DNA from: Candidatus Kuenenia stuttgartensis | GTDB taxonomy: Bacteria; Planctomycetota; Planctomycetia; Pirellulales; UBA1268 | Assembly: GCA_945876515.1 (NCBI GenBank) | Contig: CAMCPF010000005.1 | Span: forward strand, 1 to 24,939 | Direction: 5' to 3' | DNA: 24,939 bases | Part shown: piece after piece, positions 1-6,044 of the stretch | Layout: each line of letters starts with the position of its first letter | Numbering within the stretch: the first letter of the stretch is position 1 | The notes under the pieces: generated by a model | Told to the model about the DNA's origin: nothing | What the model saw: the letters and a program-made list of their open reading frames with translations, nothing else | The model's database searches: none | Position numbers and translations under genes: made by a program

Positions 1-76
1 GAGGCCAGCATCGAGCGAGTGGAGGGCAGGATGCCCGGAGCGAGCGTCCGGCGACATGGCATGGGCCACCTCTCGC
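1..76. repeat. Right half of an intergenic structured repeat (copy 1, cut by window edge)
   Basis: This stretch aligns over roughly 75 bases, with a few small gaps, to 19193-19269. Shared blocks include GGAGCGAGCGTCCGGCGA-like and ATGGCATGGGC. It contains a small hairpin, GGGCA (24-28)/TGCCC (32-36). The second copy has the matching hairpin GGCCA/TGGCC at the same place, so one stem base pair is changed on both sides. The left half of the element would lie outside the window. No protein is supported here. The open frame starting at 56 is only an in-frame extension of the downstream peptidase gene. Function is unknown. Confidence 0.6.
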
Positions 77-157
77 GGACCACGCCAAACCGCCCCCGGC
101 GTATCATATCGACTCCCTCCCCGGAGCCGCTGGCCGGCTCTTCCTCGGAGCTTCTCC

Positions 158-1354
158 ATGACCCGTACCGTCTCGCCAGCTCCTGCCCCTGACCTCGCCC
201 GTGCCCGTCGCACCGTGCTCGATCTGCTGGCGATCCCCGGCCTCTCCGGCGAGGAGAAGGCCGTGGCCGACCACGTCGCCAAGACGCTGCGGGCCGCAGG
301 CTGCCCCGCCAGCGCGATCATGTTCGACCGGGCCCACGAGAAGACGCCGCTCAAGGGCAACTGCGGCAACCTAATTGTGAAACTCCCGGGCACGCTCAAG
401 GGGCCGCGCAGGCTGTTCATGGCCCACATGGACACCGTCCCCGTCTGCAAGGGAGCCAAGCCGGTGGTGGCGGGGCGGTTCATCAAGAGCGCCGACCCGA
501 CGACCGGGCTCGGCGGCGACGACCGGGGCGGCGTGGGCGTGGTGCTCACGACCGCGCTCGAGATCCTGCGCCAGAAGCTGCCCCATCCGCCGCTCACCTT
601 CCTGTTCGCGATCCAGGAGGAAGTGGGCTTGTATGGCGCGCGGTTCGTGAAGGCCGCCGACCTGGGGCGGCCGAAGCTGGCCTTCAACTTCGACGGCGGG
701 GCGGTCGAGAAGCTCACCGTCGGCGCCACTGGGGGCTACCGGTTCGACATCACGATCGACGGGATCCCAAGCCACGCCGGAGTGGCGCCCGAGAAGGGCG
801 TGTCGGCGATCGCGATCGCGTCGCTGGCCGTGGCGTCGCTCGTTGAGGACGGCTGGCACGGACTGGTCGAGAAGGGGGGCAAGCGGGGCACCAGCAACGT
901 GGGTGTGATCCACGCCGGCGAGGCGACCAACGTGGTAGCGGATCGCGCCACGCTCCGGGCCGAGGCCCGGGGCCACGACGCCGCATTCCGCGGGCGGATC
1001 GTGCAGGCCATCGAGAAGGCCTTCACGGCGGCGGCTAAGCGGGTCAAGAGCAGCGAGGGGCGGACGGGCAAGGTCTCGATCGCGGGCCGGCTCGACTACG
1101 AGGCCTTCCGGCTGGATGACGACGAGCCCTGCGTGGCCGCGGCCCGCGACGCCGTGCAGGCGATCGGCCTCGACCCGCGGCTCGACATCTCCAACGGCGG
1201 CCTCGACGCCAACTGGATGGCGGCCAACGGGATTCCGACGGTCACGCTCGGCTGCGGCCAGATGAACATCCACACCACCGACGAGCAGCTCGACCTGAAG
1301 GCCTACGAGCAGGCCTGCCAGGCGGCGCTGCTGCTGGCGACGGCCACCGTCTGA
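158..1354 (+). CDS. M20-family metallopeptidase (peptidase T-like di/tripeptidase)
   Basis: This is a 398-residue cytoplasmic zinc aminopeptidase of the M20 family, expected to cut short peptides for amino-acid recycling. The metal and catalytic residues are visible in order: HMDT (His90, Asp92), GGDD (Asp121 as bridging ligand), QEE (Glu154/155 as catalytic base and ligand), an Asp in NFDGG near 179, and SHAG (His206) in the dimerisation/lid domain. No signal peptide is seen. Length fits the family. I chose the ATG at 158 because the further upstream in-frame ATG at 56 lies inside a repeat and would add 34 residues with no family character. CGGAG at 146-150 gives a ribosome site 7 nt before this ATG. 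TATCAT at 102-107 is a weak -10 candidate. The gene converges on the LEPR-XLL gene with a 12-bp gap. The exact peptide specificity cannot be read from the sequence. Confidence 0.85.
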   Translation: MTRTVSPAPAPDLARARRTVLDLLAIPGLSGEEKAVADHVAKTLRAAGCPASAIMFDRAHEKTPLKGNCGNLIVKLPGTLKGPRRLFMAHMDTVPVCKGAKPVVAGRFIKSADPTTGLGGDDRGGVGVVLTTALEILRQKLPHPPLTFLFAIQEEVGLYGARFVKAADLGRPKLAFNFDGGAVEKLTVGATGGYRFDITIDGIPSHAGVAPEKGVSAIAIASLAVASLVEDGWHGLVEKGGKRGTSNVGVIHAGEATNVVADRATLRAEARGHDAAFRGRIVQAIEKAFTAAAKRVKSSEGRTGKVSIAGRLDYEAFRLDDDEPCVAAARDAVQAIGLDPRLDISNGGLDANWMAANGIPTVTLGCGQMNIHTTDEQLDLKAYEQACQAALLLATATV

Positions 1355-1366
1355 CCGCGACAGCGG

Positions 1367-2785
1367 TCAGTCCCCGCGGACCGATGCGTAGCAATGACGC
1401 CGTCGCTCTTCGCGATCGTCGTCGTCATCGTCATCATCATCGTCGTGGCTGTCCGAACCGCTGCCGACCGCCGCCGCCAGGAACGAGGCTGACCACACGG
1501 TTCGGCCGGCATCGTCGAGCTTCACCGCGTAGCCGGCCTCGCGCCAGCGAATCCGGGTCTGGGGGCGGCCCCGCAACCAGGTGGTCTCGCTGACGGCCTC
1601 CGCTCGCCGGCCGCCCGCCACCACGCCGCCGCTGGGATCGACGGCAAGGGCGAAGATGCCGTCTTCCTTGGGGCTGCCGAAGCCCCGAACCCAGGCGAAG
1701 GCGCCTTCAGCGGAATACTTGGCCACGAAGCCGTCCTCTTCACCGCCGCTCCGCAGCGTGGTCCTGCCGCTCGACGGGTCGAAATCGACGCTCCCCTCGA
1801 ACTCACCCCCCAGGAACACGTTGCCTGCCGCATCGCAGGCCACCGCCCGGACCGCGTCGTCATCGCGGCCGCCGAGTGAAAACGACCAGCGGTGTTCGCC
1901 CGCCCGGCTGAGCGCCAACACGAAGCCATCGGCATCACCCTGACTCTGCCGACGGGCGACACCCGGCCCCGGGTCGAAATCGACGGTCTGCTCGAACTCG
2001 CCGACCGCCACGACCAGTCCCGCCGGACTGGTCGCGACGCCGAGCACGGCGTCGTCCTTGCCTCCGCCGACGGCCCGGGCCCAAAGGCAGCCGCCCAGCA
2101 GGCTGTAGGCCGCGACGAAGCCGTCGGTTCGGCCGCCCCGCCCGGTGCTGGTGAGCACCGTGCCGCCGTGCAGCAGGTCGAAATCGACGCTGCCGGTGAA
2201 CTCCCCGCCCACGTAGACCGTGCCGCTGAGATCAATCGCGATCGAGTTGATGCCATCCATCAGGCTGCCGCCGAACGAGCGGGCCCAGACGTCGTTGCCC
2301 TCCGAGTCGAAGGACGCGATGAAGCCATCGCGGCGGCCCGCCCCCACGAGTGAGGCCTCCGGATCGGCAGGATCGAGCACGAGTGTGCCCGAGAAACTCC
2401 CGACCACGAACACGTCGTCGCCGAGCGGGTTGAGCGCGATGCCCCGCGCGGCATCGTCGCCCGCCGAGCCGAACGACTTGGCCCACAGCAGCCCGCCGGC
2501 CGCGTCGAGCTTCACGAGGAAGGCATCGCTGCGACCGCGGCTCGTCAGGTTTACGACCCCCGGGCCGGGATCGAAATCGACCGTGCCCTTGAAGGAACCG
2601 ACCAGATAGGTGTCGCCGATGTCATCGACGACGGTGCCGAGCACGCTGCTCCCCGCGCCGTTTCCCGACAGGAGCGCCCGCCGCTCGAGGGGCTCGCACC
2701 GCACGCTGGCACCGGCCGCGAGACGACCCCGCCGCCCACGGCTCGACCGCCCGAAAACCAATTCCCACGTCGTTCGAGGTGCCAT
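1367..2785 (-). CDS. LEPR-XLL domain beta-propeller protein with poly-Asp C-terminal tail
   Basis: The product has 472 residues. Near its N-terminus is CEPLERRALLSGN, the LEPR-XLL motif that marks the start of many large exported planctomycete proteins. The rest is a run of six repeats of about 60 residues, each with a G-x-F-x-G-x-VDFD-PG turn, a DGFVAKL-like strand and a WA-x-x-FGG strand (SBBP/beta-propeller type). The sixth repeat is degenerate. The repetition shows in the DNA as GTCGAAATCGAC-like blocks near 1778, 1972, 2176 and 2569. The C-terminus has ten consecutive Asp and then a basic stretch. I chose ATG 2785 over GTG 2791 because GGAGGG (2795-2800) is 9 nt from the ATG but only 3 nt from the GTG. 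No enzyme motif is seen. An extracellular structural or binding role is inferred. It is divergent from the methyltransferase gene across a 232-bp gap. Confidence 0.75.
   Translation of the reverse strand: MAPRTTWELVFGRSSRGRRGRLAAGASVRCEPLERRALLSGNGAGSSVLGTVVDDIGDTYLVGSFKGTVDFDPGPGVVNLTSRGRSDAFLVKLDAAGGLLWAKSFGSAGDDAARGIALNPLGDDVFVVGSFSGTLVLDPADPEASLVGAGRRDGFIASFDSEGNDVWARSFGGSLMDGINSIAIDLSGTVYVGGEFTGSVDFDLLHGGTVLTSTGRGGRTDGFVAAYSLLGGCLWARAVGGGKDDAVLGVATSPAGLVVAVGEFEQTVDFDPGPGVARRQSQGDADGFVLALSRAGEHRWSFSLGGRDDDAVRAVACDAAGNVFLGGEFEGSVDFDPSSGRTTLRSGGEEDGFVAKYSAEGAFAWVRGFGSPKEDGIFALAVDPSGGVVAGGRRAEAVSETTWLRGRPQTRIRWREAGYAVKLDDAGRTVWSASFLAAAVGSGSDSHDDDDDDDDDDREERRRHCYASVRGD
1415..1444 (-). repeat. 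GAC/GAT trinucleotide run coding for ten Asp
   Basis: Ten consecutive Asp codons (a GAC/GAT mix, read on the minus strand) lie near the 3' end of the LEPR-XLL gene, preceded by Ser-Asp-Ser-His. The mixed codons suggest selection for the amino acid as well as simple slippage. A divalent-cation binding or mineral-contact tail is possible, but no family precedent is visible in the sequence. Confidence 0.8.
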
Positions 2786-2981
2786 GCTCACGATCCCTCC
2801 GAGGTGTCGTCCCGAAAACTGCCTGCCCCAACTGAGGGAACACTACCAGATCCAACCCCGGAAGCCATGCCGGGGAAATCCCGGAAACCGAGCCGGCGGC
2901 CCCGTCCATGCCCTCACGATCGGCTCACATGGCCGGGTCGATGGCCGGCGCAGCCGGAAACCCGCCAGGGCGCCGCATTCA

Positions 2982-3011
2982 TTGCCGGCCGCCGGGCATT
3001 CGCTCTAGATT
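2982..3011 (+). promoter_or_regulatory. Putative promoter of the DNA methyltransferase gene
   Basis: TTGCCG (2982-2987) is followed after 18 nt by TAGATT (3006-3011). The hexamer ends 6 nt before the ATG at 3018, so a start 7 nt downstream of the -10 would fall on the A of the ATG. That implies a leaderless transcript. No Shine-Dalgarno sequence precedes this ATG, only tctttc. Assigned from pattern, not experiment. Confidence 0.45.
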
Positions 3012-3017
3012 TCTTTC

Positions 3018-3926
3018 ATGCCCCGCTCCGCCGCCCCTGCCCGCCCGGCCCTCGATCGCGTCCACCAGGGCGACTGCCTCGAGATCCTGACTCGGCTGCC
3101 GGCGGAGAGCGTGCACCTCGCGTTCGCCGATCCCCCGTTCAACATCGGCTACGACTATGACACCTACGACGACCGCCGCACCGCCGACGACTACCTCGCC
3201 TGGTCGCGGCGCTGGATGGAGGCGGTGCAGCGGGTGCTCCGCCCCGACGGAACCTTTTGGCTCGCGATCGGCGACGAGTACGCCGCGGAGCTGAAGGTGC
3301 TCGCGACGCGGGAGCTCGGCTTCACCTGCCGCAGCTGGGTGGTCTGGTACTACACCTTCGGCGTCAACTGCCGCACCAAGTTCAGCCGCTCCCACGCCCA
3401 CCTGTTCCATTTCGTGAAGGATCCCACGACCTTCACCTTCAACGACGACGCGATCCGCGTGCCCAGCGCGCGGGAACTCGTCTATGCCGACAAGCGGGCC
3501 AACGCGGCCGGCCGGCTGCCCGACGACACCTGGATCCTCCGGCCGCAGGACCTGCCCGAGGGTTTCACCGCCGACGGCGACACCTGGTACTTCCCCCGCG
3601 TCTGCGGCACCTTCAAGGAGCGTTCCGGCTGGCACGGCTGCCAGATGCCGGAGCAGCTCCTCGGCCGGATCATCCGGGCCTCGAGCAACGCGGGCGACAC
3701 GGTCATCGATCCCTTCGGCGGCAGCGGCACCACGCTCGCCGTGGCCAAGAAGCTCGGCCGCCGCTTCCTGGGCTGCGAACTCTCGGACGCCTACGCCGCC
3801 CGGATCCGCGAGCGGCTCGCGGCCGTCCGCGCTGGCCAGCCGCTCGACGGCGCGCCCGAGCCGCTCAAGAGCGTGCCGCCGACGGCCCGGGGCCGGCGGC
3901 TGCGCAAGGCTACGCGGCGATCCTAA
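3018..3926 (+). CDS. Site-specific DNA methyltransferase (N4-cytosine/N6-adenine, beta class)
   Basis: The 302-residue enzyme is predicted to transfer a methyl group from S-adenosylmethionine to an exocyclic amino group in DNA. Catalytic motif IV is ADPPFNIGY (DPPF at 38-41), close to the N-terminus. The AdoMet-binding motif I, DPFGGSGTT (231-239), is near the C-terminus. Motif IV before motif I is the beta-class order. The middle (about 100-200) holds the variable target-recognition part, with Trp/Tyr-rich stretches such as WVVWYYTFG. The Phe in DPPF instead of Tyr is common and should be active. No restriction endonuclease or specificity subunit lies nearby, so it is an orphan candidate, possibly with a regulatory or replication-marking role. 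Base composition matches the host. The specificity cannot be read from the sequence. Confidence 0.88.
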   Translation: MPRSAAPARPALDRVHQGDCLEILTRLPAESVHLAFADPPFNIGYDYDTYDDRRTADDYLAWSRRWMEAVQRVLRPDGTFWLAIGDEYAAELKVLATRELGFTCRSWVVWYYTFGVNCRTKFSRSHAHLFHFVKDPTTFTFNDDAIRVPSARELVYADKRANAAGRLPDDTWILRPQDLPEGFTADGDTWYFPRVCGTFKERSGWHGCQMPEQLLGRIIRASSNAGDTVIDPFGGSGTTLAVAKKLGRRFLGCELSDAYAARIRERLAAVRAGQPLDGAPEPLKSVPPTARGRRLRKATRRS

Positions 3927-4011
3927 GACTGGGTCGCCGACGGAGAGCGTGGTCAACGTGACCTGCCCCCAAATGCGGCACCAGTTGTTGGGCGAGCGAT
4001 TCGCTCATCGA

Positions 4012-4040
4012 TAGACCGGCCATTCCGCGCGGGGTACTCT
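4012..4040 (+). promoter_or_regulatory. Putative promoter of the small-protein/nucleotidyltransferase module
   Basis: TAGACC (4012-4017) and TACTCT (4035-4040) are spaced by 17 nt. The second hexamer ends 9 nt before the ATG at 4050. A GAGGA ribosome site (4042-4046) also lies just before the ATG, so either a 3-nt leader or a slightly longer one read from another start is possible. Confidence 0.4.
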
Positions 4041-4049
4041 TGAGGAATC

Positions 4050-4295
4050 ATGGCTTCGCTTCCTTCACGCTCGGATTCACCAGACGAAGTAGACGACCTC
4101 CTGTTTCGGGAGCAGTGTCGTCGCCAGATGCAACGGCCGCTCGAGGCCCGCATGAAGTATGGATTCTGTCGGGTCTCGCGGCCCGGGCTCGATGTGCCAG
4201 CCTCCCGGGTTTTCGCGAGCACCCAGGCCTACCGTGAGTGGTGTGCGGCCAACCTGCCTGCGTACCTCGGTTATCAGCCGGCGCCGCTGGAATGA
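4050..4295 (+). CDS. Small unknown protein, partner of the nucleotidyltransferase-fold protein
   Basis: The 81-residue product is charged, with an N-terminal acidic/basic stretch (SPDEVDDLLFREQCRRQMQR) and a C-terminal half with several aromatic residues (YGF, YREWCAANLPAYLGY). No signal peptide, membrane segment or recognised domain is seen, and I do not recognise the family. A GAGGA ribosome site precedes the ATG. Its stop overlaps the next start as ATGA, which points to translational coupling and a shared job with the nucleotidyltransferase-like protein. Small genes placed directly before a minimal-nucleotidyltransferase protein are often antitoxins or binding partners, as in HEPN/MNT and AbiEi/AbiEii pairs, but nothing here proves that. 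G+C is clearly lower than in flanking genes, which is compatible with transfer. Confidence 0.6.
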   Translation: MASLPSRSDSPDEVDDLLFREQCRRQMQRPLEARMKYGFCRVSRPGLDVPASRVFASTQAYREWCAANLPAYLGYQPAPLE

Positions 4296-4768
4296 ACGAT
4301 CGCTCGCCGTTCAATCCACTCCAGGCTCAGGAAGTAGCGGAGGCGTTCGCGGCCGCCGGAGTCGACTATCTCTTCATCGGGAAAGGCGCCGCCATCCTTC
4401 TCGGCTTTCCGGGTACGACACAGGACGTCGACGTGTTTCCGGCCAAGGATGCCGACAACGGTCGCCGCATCGTCACTGCCGTCCGCCAGTTGGGGTTCAT
4501 GATCGATGACACGGTGGCACGTGACATCATCGCCGGCAAGGACTTTATTCAGCTCACGGATGGTCCATTCGATCTCGACATCGTGTTCGCGCCCGATGGA
4601 ATCGAGAGCTACACCGCGGCAAAACGTCGCGCCGTGACCGACGGCATCTTCCCGGTGGCCAACATCCGGGACATCATCGCGAGCAAAAAGGCCAGCAATC
4701 GAATGAAGGATCGCATGGATCTCCATCTGCTCGATCTGTTTCGGATCGAGTATGAGTCGCGGCGGTGA
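4292..4768 (+). CDS. Nucleotidyltransferase-fold protein (DUF6036/AbiEii-like)
   Basis: The protein has 158 residues. It shows the pattern of a minimal nucleotidyltransferase: a G-x-G turn (GKGA, 30-33), then D-V-D (Asp45, Asp47) as the metal pair, and a third acidic strand DLDIVF (Asp94/Asp96). A C-terminal segment IRDIIASKKASNRMKDRMDL resembles the helical end of DUF6036/AbiEii-type proteins. The start is ATG 4292, giving a 4-base overlap with the upstream small gene. A further upstream in-frame ATG (4238) would overlap that gene by 58 bases and add residues unlike the family. G+C is about 48-55% in places (29 of 60 at 4681-4740), against about 75% at 5041-5100. Likely roles are a toxin-antitoxin, defence or nucleotide-transfer module. 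The substrate is unknown. Confidence 0.68.
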   Translation: MNDRSPFNPLQAQEVAEAFAAAGVDYLFIGKGAAILLGFPGTTQDVDVFPAKDADNGRRIVTAVRQLGFMIDDTVARDIIAGKDFIQLTDGPFDLDIVFAPDGIESYTAAKRRAVTDGIFPVANIRDIIASKKASNRMKDRMDLHLLDLFRIEYESRR

Positions 4769-4774
4769 AACAGG

Positions 4775-5731
4775 TCACGGGATCGAGAGGGTCGCCTCGA
4801 CCGGCAGGTGATCGGAGCCCACGTCGGGGCCGACGCGGCGGGCGATCACTCTGACCTCCGGCGAGACGACCACGTGGTCGATCGGGATCCGGGGCACCCA
4901 CCAGCGGGCGTTCCAGGTGGCCTGCACGCCGTGGCCGACCGCTGAGTCGCGCAGGCCGCGCAGCCGGACGAGCTGCCGGAAGCCGTGTGACCAGGAAGTG
5001 GCGTTCAAGTCGCCCGCCACGATCACCGGCCGGGCCTCGGTGGCTGCCAACTCGCCGATCGCCGCCAGCTGCGCATCGCGCCGGGCCGACCAGTCGGCCA
5101 CGATCGGCGGCTGTGGATGTGCCGCCATCAGCAGGCAGCCGGCCCGGCCCACCGGCAGCTCGACGCTCACCACCGGCGGCCCCTCCGCGAGCGGCTCGAC
5201 CCGTTCGCGGGCCAACGGCAGCCGCGAGAGCACGGCGATTCCGAAGCGATCCTCCTGCGGATGCACGACCTGTTGTGGATAGAGCGGCTCGAGCCGCGCG
5301 ACCGCCTACGCCCAGGCGTCGTTGACCTCCAGGAGCACGACCACGTCGGCCCCGCACTGGCCGAGGTAGCCGAGCGTGCGGCCGGTGTCGGTGTTGTCGC
5401 TCAGCACGTTGAGCGAGACGATCCGGAGCGTGTCGTCGCCGGCGGCCTCCTCGGCGGCGGCCGGTATCCAGTAGGGCAGGAGCGCCCAGGCATTGGCCGC
5501 CATGGCGGCGAGCAGGCAGAGCATGGCGAGCCGGCTGCGGCGCCAGGGCGCCACCGCGAACCACACGAGCGCCGCCAAGAGCCAGTCCCAGCGGAAGTGG
5601 CTCGCCAGGTCGAGGAGCCAGTGCCAGCCCCCGGCGAAGCCCGCGAGGGAGGCCGCGGCCAGGCCGTAGGCGGGCAGGTCGAAGGCGATCGGCGCGCGGC
5701 GGCGGGGAGTGTCGGTCGAAGCGGCGTTCAT
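4775..5731 (-). pseudogene. Membrane-anchored endonuclease/exonuclease/phosphatase, interrupted by in-frame TAG
   Basis: Two open stretches (5731 down to the TAG at 5308-5306, then on to 4775) lie in one frame and form one EEP-superfamily protein of 317 residues plus the stop. The N-terminus has three likely membrane segments (about 20-38, 49-63, 68-85). The Mg-dependent hydrolase then follows: VSLNV (Asn108), LLEVND (Glu135), then after the stop AGDLNAT and GSDHLPV, the usual Asp-Asn and Asp-His active-site pairs. The stop is codon 142, between Trp-Ala and Ala-Val-Ala. The downstream frame is clean and keeps all active-site residues, so the lesion is recent, or an assembly error, or is read through. 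A GTG at 5266 could in principle start the second half but has no ribosome site. TACGCT (5744-5739) lies 7 nt before the start. The gene converges on the nucleotidyltransferase-like gene with a 6-bp gap. Confidence 0.8.
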
Positions 5732-5738
5732 CCGGGGC

Positions 5739-5768
5739 AGCGTACGCGGCCCCGGGCGCCGGCCTCAA
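5739..5768 (-). promoter_or_regulatory. Putative promoter of the EEP-family gene
   Basis: Read on the minus strand, TTGAGG (5768-5763) and TACGCT (5744-5739) are separated by 18 nt. The second hexamer ends 7 nt before the ATG at 5731. A start site 7 nt downstream of the -10 would lie one base before the ATG, so this is a near-leaderless promoter candidate. Confidence 0.4.
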
Positions 5769-5799
5769 CGCGGCAGCGGCTCAATTCCGCCCCGCCGCC

Positions 5800-5805
5800 T
5801 ACAAT
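5800..5805 (+). promoter_or_regulatory. Putative -10 element of the small membrane protein/decarboxylase operon
   Basis: TACAAT (5 of 6 against TATAAT) ends exactly 6 nt before the ATG at 5812, which would put transcription start on the A of the start codon. No convincing -35 box is seen at the right distance, and no Shine-Dalgarno sequence precedes this ATG. Confidence 0.45.
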
Positions 5806-5811
5806 GCCGCC

Positions 5812-6033
5812 ATGAATCCCGTCGCCAATGACCTCCCTCCTCCGCAGGACCGAGCCCGGATCATCCGCTGGGTGGTCGCCGGCATCGTGGTGTGGGGCAT
5901 CTTCCACGCGATCGGGGCCTGGCGGTTCAACCACAACCCGCTTCGGGCGGTCGTGGTGCTCGCCTGCGTGGCGGGCTTCGTGGGCTTCTGGATGACGATG
6001 CTCGCCGTGCGGCAGCGGCGGCTCTCGAAGTAG
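5812..6033 (+). CDS. Small two-helix membrane protein, unknown function
   Basis: The 73-residue product has a short polar N-terminus and two likely membrane helices (about 18-36 and 45-65). They are joined by a short basic loop (WRFNHNPLR), and the tail is basic (RQRRLSK). No recognised domain is present. It starts the transcription unit that continues into the ThDP-dependent decarboxylase, whose ATG begins 11 nt after this stop. Co-transcription is therefore likely, but a functional link is not shown. The start is supported by TACAAT 6 nt upstream. The frame is hydrophobic only in the two helix positions, which argues for a real small gene over a chance frame. Confidence 0.6.
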   Translation: MNPVANDLPPPQDRARIIRWVVAGIVVWGIFHAIGAWRFNHNPLRAVVVLACVAGFVGFWMTMLAVRQRRLSK

Positions 6034-6044
6034 GAGGGGATGCG

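Noticed and set aside
371..1273. A 300-codon minus-strand frame inside the M20 peptidase gene
   Set aside because: Third-position GC bias opens such frames across this window. The peptidase motifs show the real frame, and the antisense product has none.
2792..3005. Extra small gene or RNA in the gap between the LEPR-XLL and methyltransferase genes
   Set aside because: Open frames here are short, Arg/Pro-rich shadows without ribosome sites. Apart from the promoter elements and a weak CCGGG/CCCGG pairing, nothing stands out.
4050..4768. A classical HEPN/MNT or AbiE toxin-antitoxin pair
   Set aside because: The small protein shows neither the HEPN motif nor a recognisable AbiEi-type winged helix, so I kept the broader description of an unknown partner plus nucleotidyltransferase fold.
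5306..5308. Pyrrolysine or another recoded amber codon in the EEP gene
   Set aside because: There is no sign of a pyrrolysine system here, the family has no such residue at this place, and no special stem-loop follows. A simple nonsense change or sequence error is more likely.
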